This document shows positions 13,067-13,942 of a stretch of 13,942 nucleotides of DNA, piece by piece. This DNA is from Candidatus Thalassarchaeaceae archaeon. Lineage in GTDB: Archaea > Thermoplasmatota > Poseidoniia > Poseidoniales > Thalassarchaeaceae. The DNA is taken from NCBI GenBank assembly GCA_030747475.1, contig JASLKO010000011.1:1-13942 (forward strand), written 5' to 3'. The position numbers and the translations under genes are program-made. The notes below the pieces were generated by a model that worked only from the letters and a program-made list of their open reading frames with translations, was not told where the DNA came from and did not search any database. Position 1 is the first letter of the stretch. Each line of letters starts with the position of its first letter.

Positions 13067-13942
13067 GACCAACCATTTTCTTCAGAATGGATCCAATGAA
13101 TTGGACGGCCATCTTGACCAAAGTACCAACCGTCTTCTCCCGCTACAGTCCCTGGTAATGGCCGATACGGTTGTTCATTTGGATCACGAGGGCCATCTCC
13201 TCGTCTATTTTCATGTTGGATTGTCGCGAAAGTTGCCGCAGCCGAAGAAAGAGTATCGGAACCATCCCCCCAATTATCAGACATATTCCCCCATTCATCA
13301 TCTTCGACAATGCTTTGCTCAATTACATCCGGTTTTTCAGGTGTAGATACCCAATCCTCTTCAACATTCACCGCGGCACTGGGGACATCCTGTACCGGTT
13401 CAACAACCTGTTGAGGTAAGATTGGATTGGGCTCTTGACTAAGGGGGGCAACTACAGAGGGAGTTGAGTATTGAGGGGCTTCCTGAATTACAGGAGGCAC
13501 AGGTGAAACTGCTGGCAGAGGCGGTGTGACTACACTTGATTGGGGCAATGGAGGCGGAGGGATGTTCCCGCCAATTCCCATCACGTGCCCCTCTTCTACG
13601 ACTTGTTCCAAACCATCATTTTCTTCGCGTAGCAACTCAATTTCTTCTTCAATCCTGGAGCCAAGATGCTTGAGAAGAGCAACGAGAATAACTGAAATTG
13701 CGACAACAATTAACAAACTCCCTGCGATAATCACCTGTGTATTATCGCCCCATCCAAACCATGTTGATTCAACCGAAATGAAATTACTCCCTTCAGCAGA
13801 TGCACCATTGGGAGATTGAATTCGAGCATGAACTTTCAATTCCCCCGACTTTTTCAGGTGAAGAACCCAGCCATCTTCATCACATTCAGCATCCCCTGCA
13901 TCTGTAGTGATCACTGCAGAACATTGGTGTACTGAAATAGGA
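13057..13942 (-). CDS. C-terminal part of a membrane-anchored surface protein (5' end outside window)
   Basis: The minus-strand frame is open from the window edge to the TAA at 13057-13059, about 294 visible residues; a GTG at 13914 is internal, not a convincing start. From the N-terminal side there is an extracellular-looking region with DAGDAECDEDGW and a predicted beta-rich stretch. One transmembrane helix follows (about 69-91, VIIAGSLLIVVAISVILVAL), then a short charged coiled coil (SRIEEEIELLREEND). A long cytoplasmic tail rich in Pro and Val comes next, then acidic Trp-containing stretches (DDEWGNMSDNWGDGSD), and finally a compact C-terminal motif DGWYFGQDGRPIHWIHSEENGW. The topology is outside-to-inside, like cell-surface proteins of marine euryarchaea whose large ectodomains precede a single anchor. 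No enzymatic motif is seen. It is convergent with panB, overlapping by 10 nt, and unrelated to the catabolic genes. Confidence 0.8.
   Translation of the reverse strand, partial: PISVHQCSAVITTDAGDAECDEDGWVLHLKKSGELKVHARIQSPNGASAEGSNFISVESTWFGWGDNTQVIIAGSLLIVVAISVILVALLKHLGSRIEEEIELLREENDGLEQVVEEGHVMGIGGNIPPPPLPQSSVVTPPLPAVSPVPPVIQEAPQYSTPSVVAPLSQEPNPILPQQVVEPVQDVPSAAVNVEEDWVSTPEKPDVIEQSIVEDDEWGNMSDNWGDGSDTLSSAAATFATIQHENRRGDGPRDPNEQPYRPLPGTVAGEDGWYFGQDGRPIHWIHSEENGWSQE

Noticed and set aside
13171..13819. Plus-strand frames opposite the surface protein gene
   Set aside because: They show Ser/Pro/Arg-rich shadow composition with no motif, while the minus-strand frame has a clear membrane helix and ordered tail and runs off the window edge.
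1..13942. CRISPR arrays, transposases, att sites, tRNA or rRNA genes
   Set aside because: Reading through all gaps (none above about 90 nt is gene-free) showed no direct repeat series, IS ends, or tRNA-like cloverleaf; the region looks like stable chromosomal DNA.

Overview
The window looks like chromosomal DNA from a marine archaeon. A Marine Group II/III (Poseidoniia-like) euryarchaeote is my best guess. The reasons are an archaeal-type (class IIb, short) aspartyl-tRNA synthetase, moderate GC, very tight gene packing with GGAGG/GAGGTGA ribosome binding sites and TATA-like rather than -35/-10 promoter signals, PanB in a single-gene context, and a single-pass surface protein with a Pro-rich acidic tail. 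The taxonomic call is inference; no rRNA or tRNA gene is present to test it.

Layout. (1) Positions 1-1196: 3' part of aspS. (2) Positions 1287-7441: a tight six-gene plus-strand operon with gaps of 9, 9, 0, -8 and -8 nt. It encodes a formyltransferase-domain protein, a divergent SDR protein without the YxxxK pair, a TPR protein, a luciferase-like (LLM) flavin monooxygenase, an asparaginase II-like amidohydrolase with an altered metal-site residue, and an ALDH8A1/AmnC-type aldehyde dehydrogenase. (3) Positions 7431-7883: a small four-helix membrane protein on the minus strand. (4) Positions 7962-10459: the two subunits of a LigB-family extradiol dioxygenase of the 2-aminophenol 1,6-dioxygenase type. 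The iron-binding beta subunit comes first. The iron-less alpha subunit follows, fused through an acidic, glycine-zipper linker to an AmnD-type RidA deaminase domain. (5) Positions 10512-12185: an APC-superfamily permease with a C-terminal EF-hand module. (6) Positions 12248-13066: panB. (7) Positions 13057-13942: 3' part of a minus-strand membrane-anchored surface protein.

How the genes may work together. The dioxygenase, the ALDH and the RidA domain are three consecutive steps of the 2-aminophenol/2-aminomuconate route: ring cleavage to 2-aminomuconic semialdehyde, NAD-dependent oxidation to 2-aminomuconate, and hydrolytic deamination to 4-oxalocrotonate with release of ammonia. The LLM monooxygenase, amidohydrolase, formyltransferase and SDR in the adjacent operon are candidates for preparing an aminophenol-like ring from a larger N-containing substrate, and the APC permease for importing it. 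The later steps (4-oxalocrotonate decarboxylase, hydratase, aldolase) are not in the window, and the true substrate cannot be read from sequence. An apparently archaeal cluster of this kind, with the alpha subunit-deaminase fusion, a CTG-like start codon and a calcium-binding permease, is the most interesting content here.
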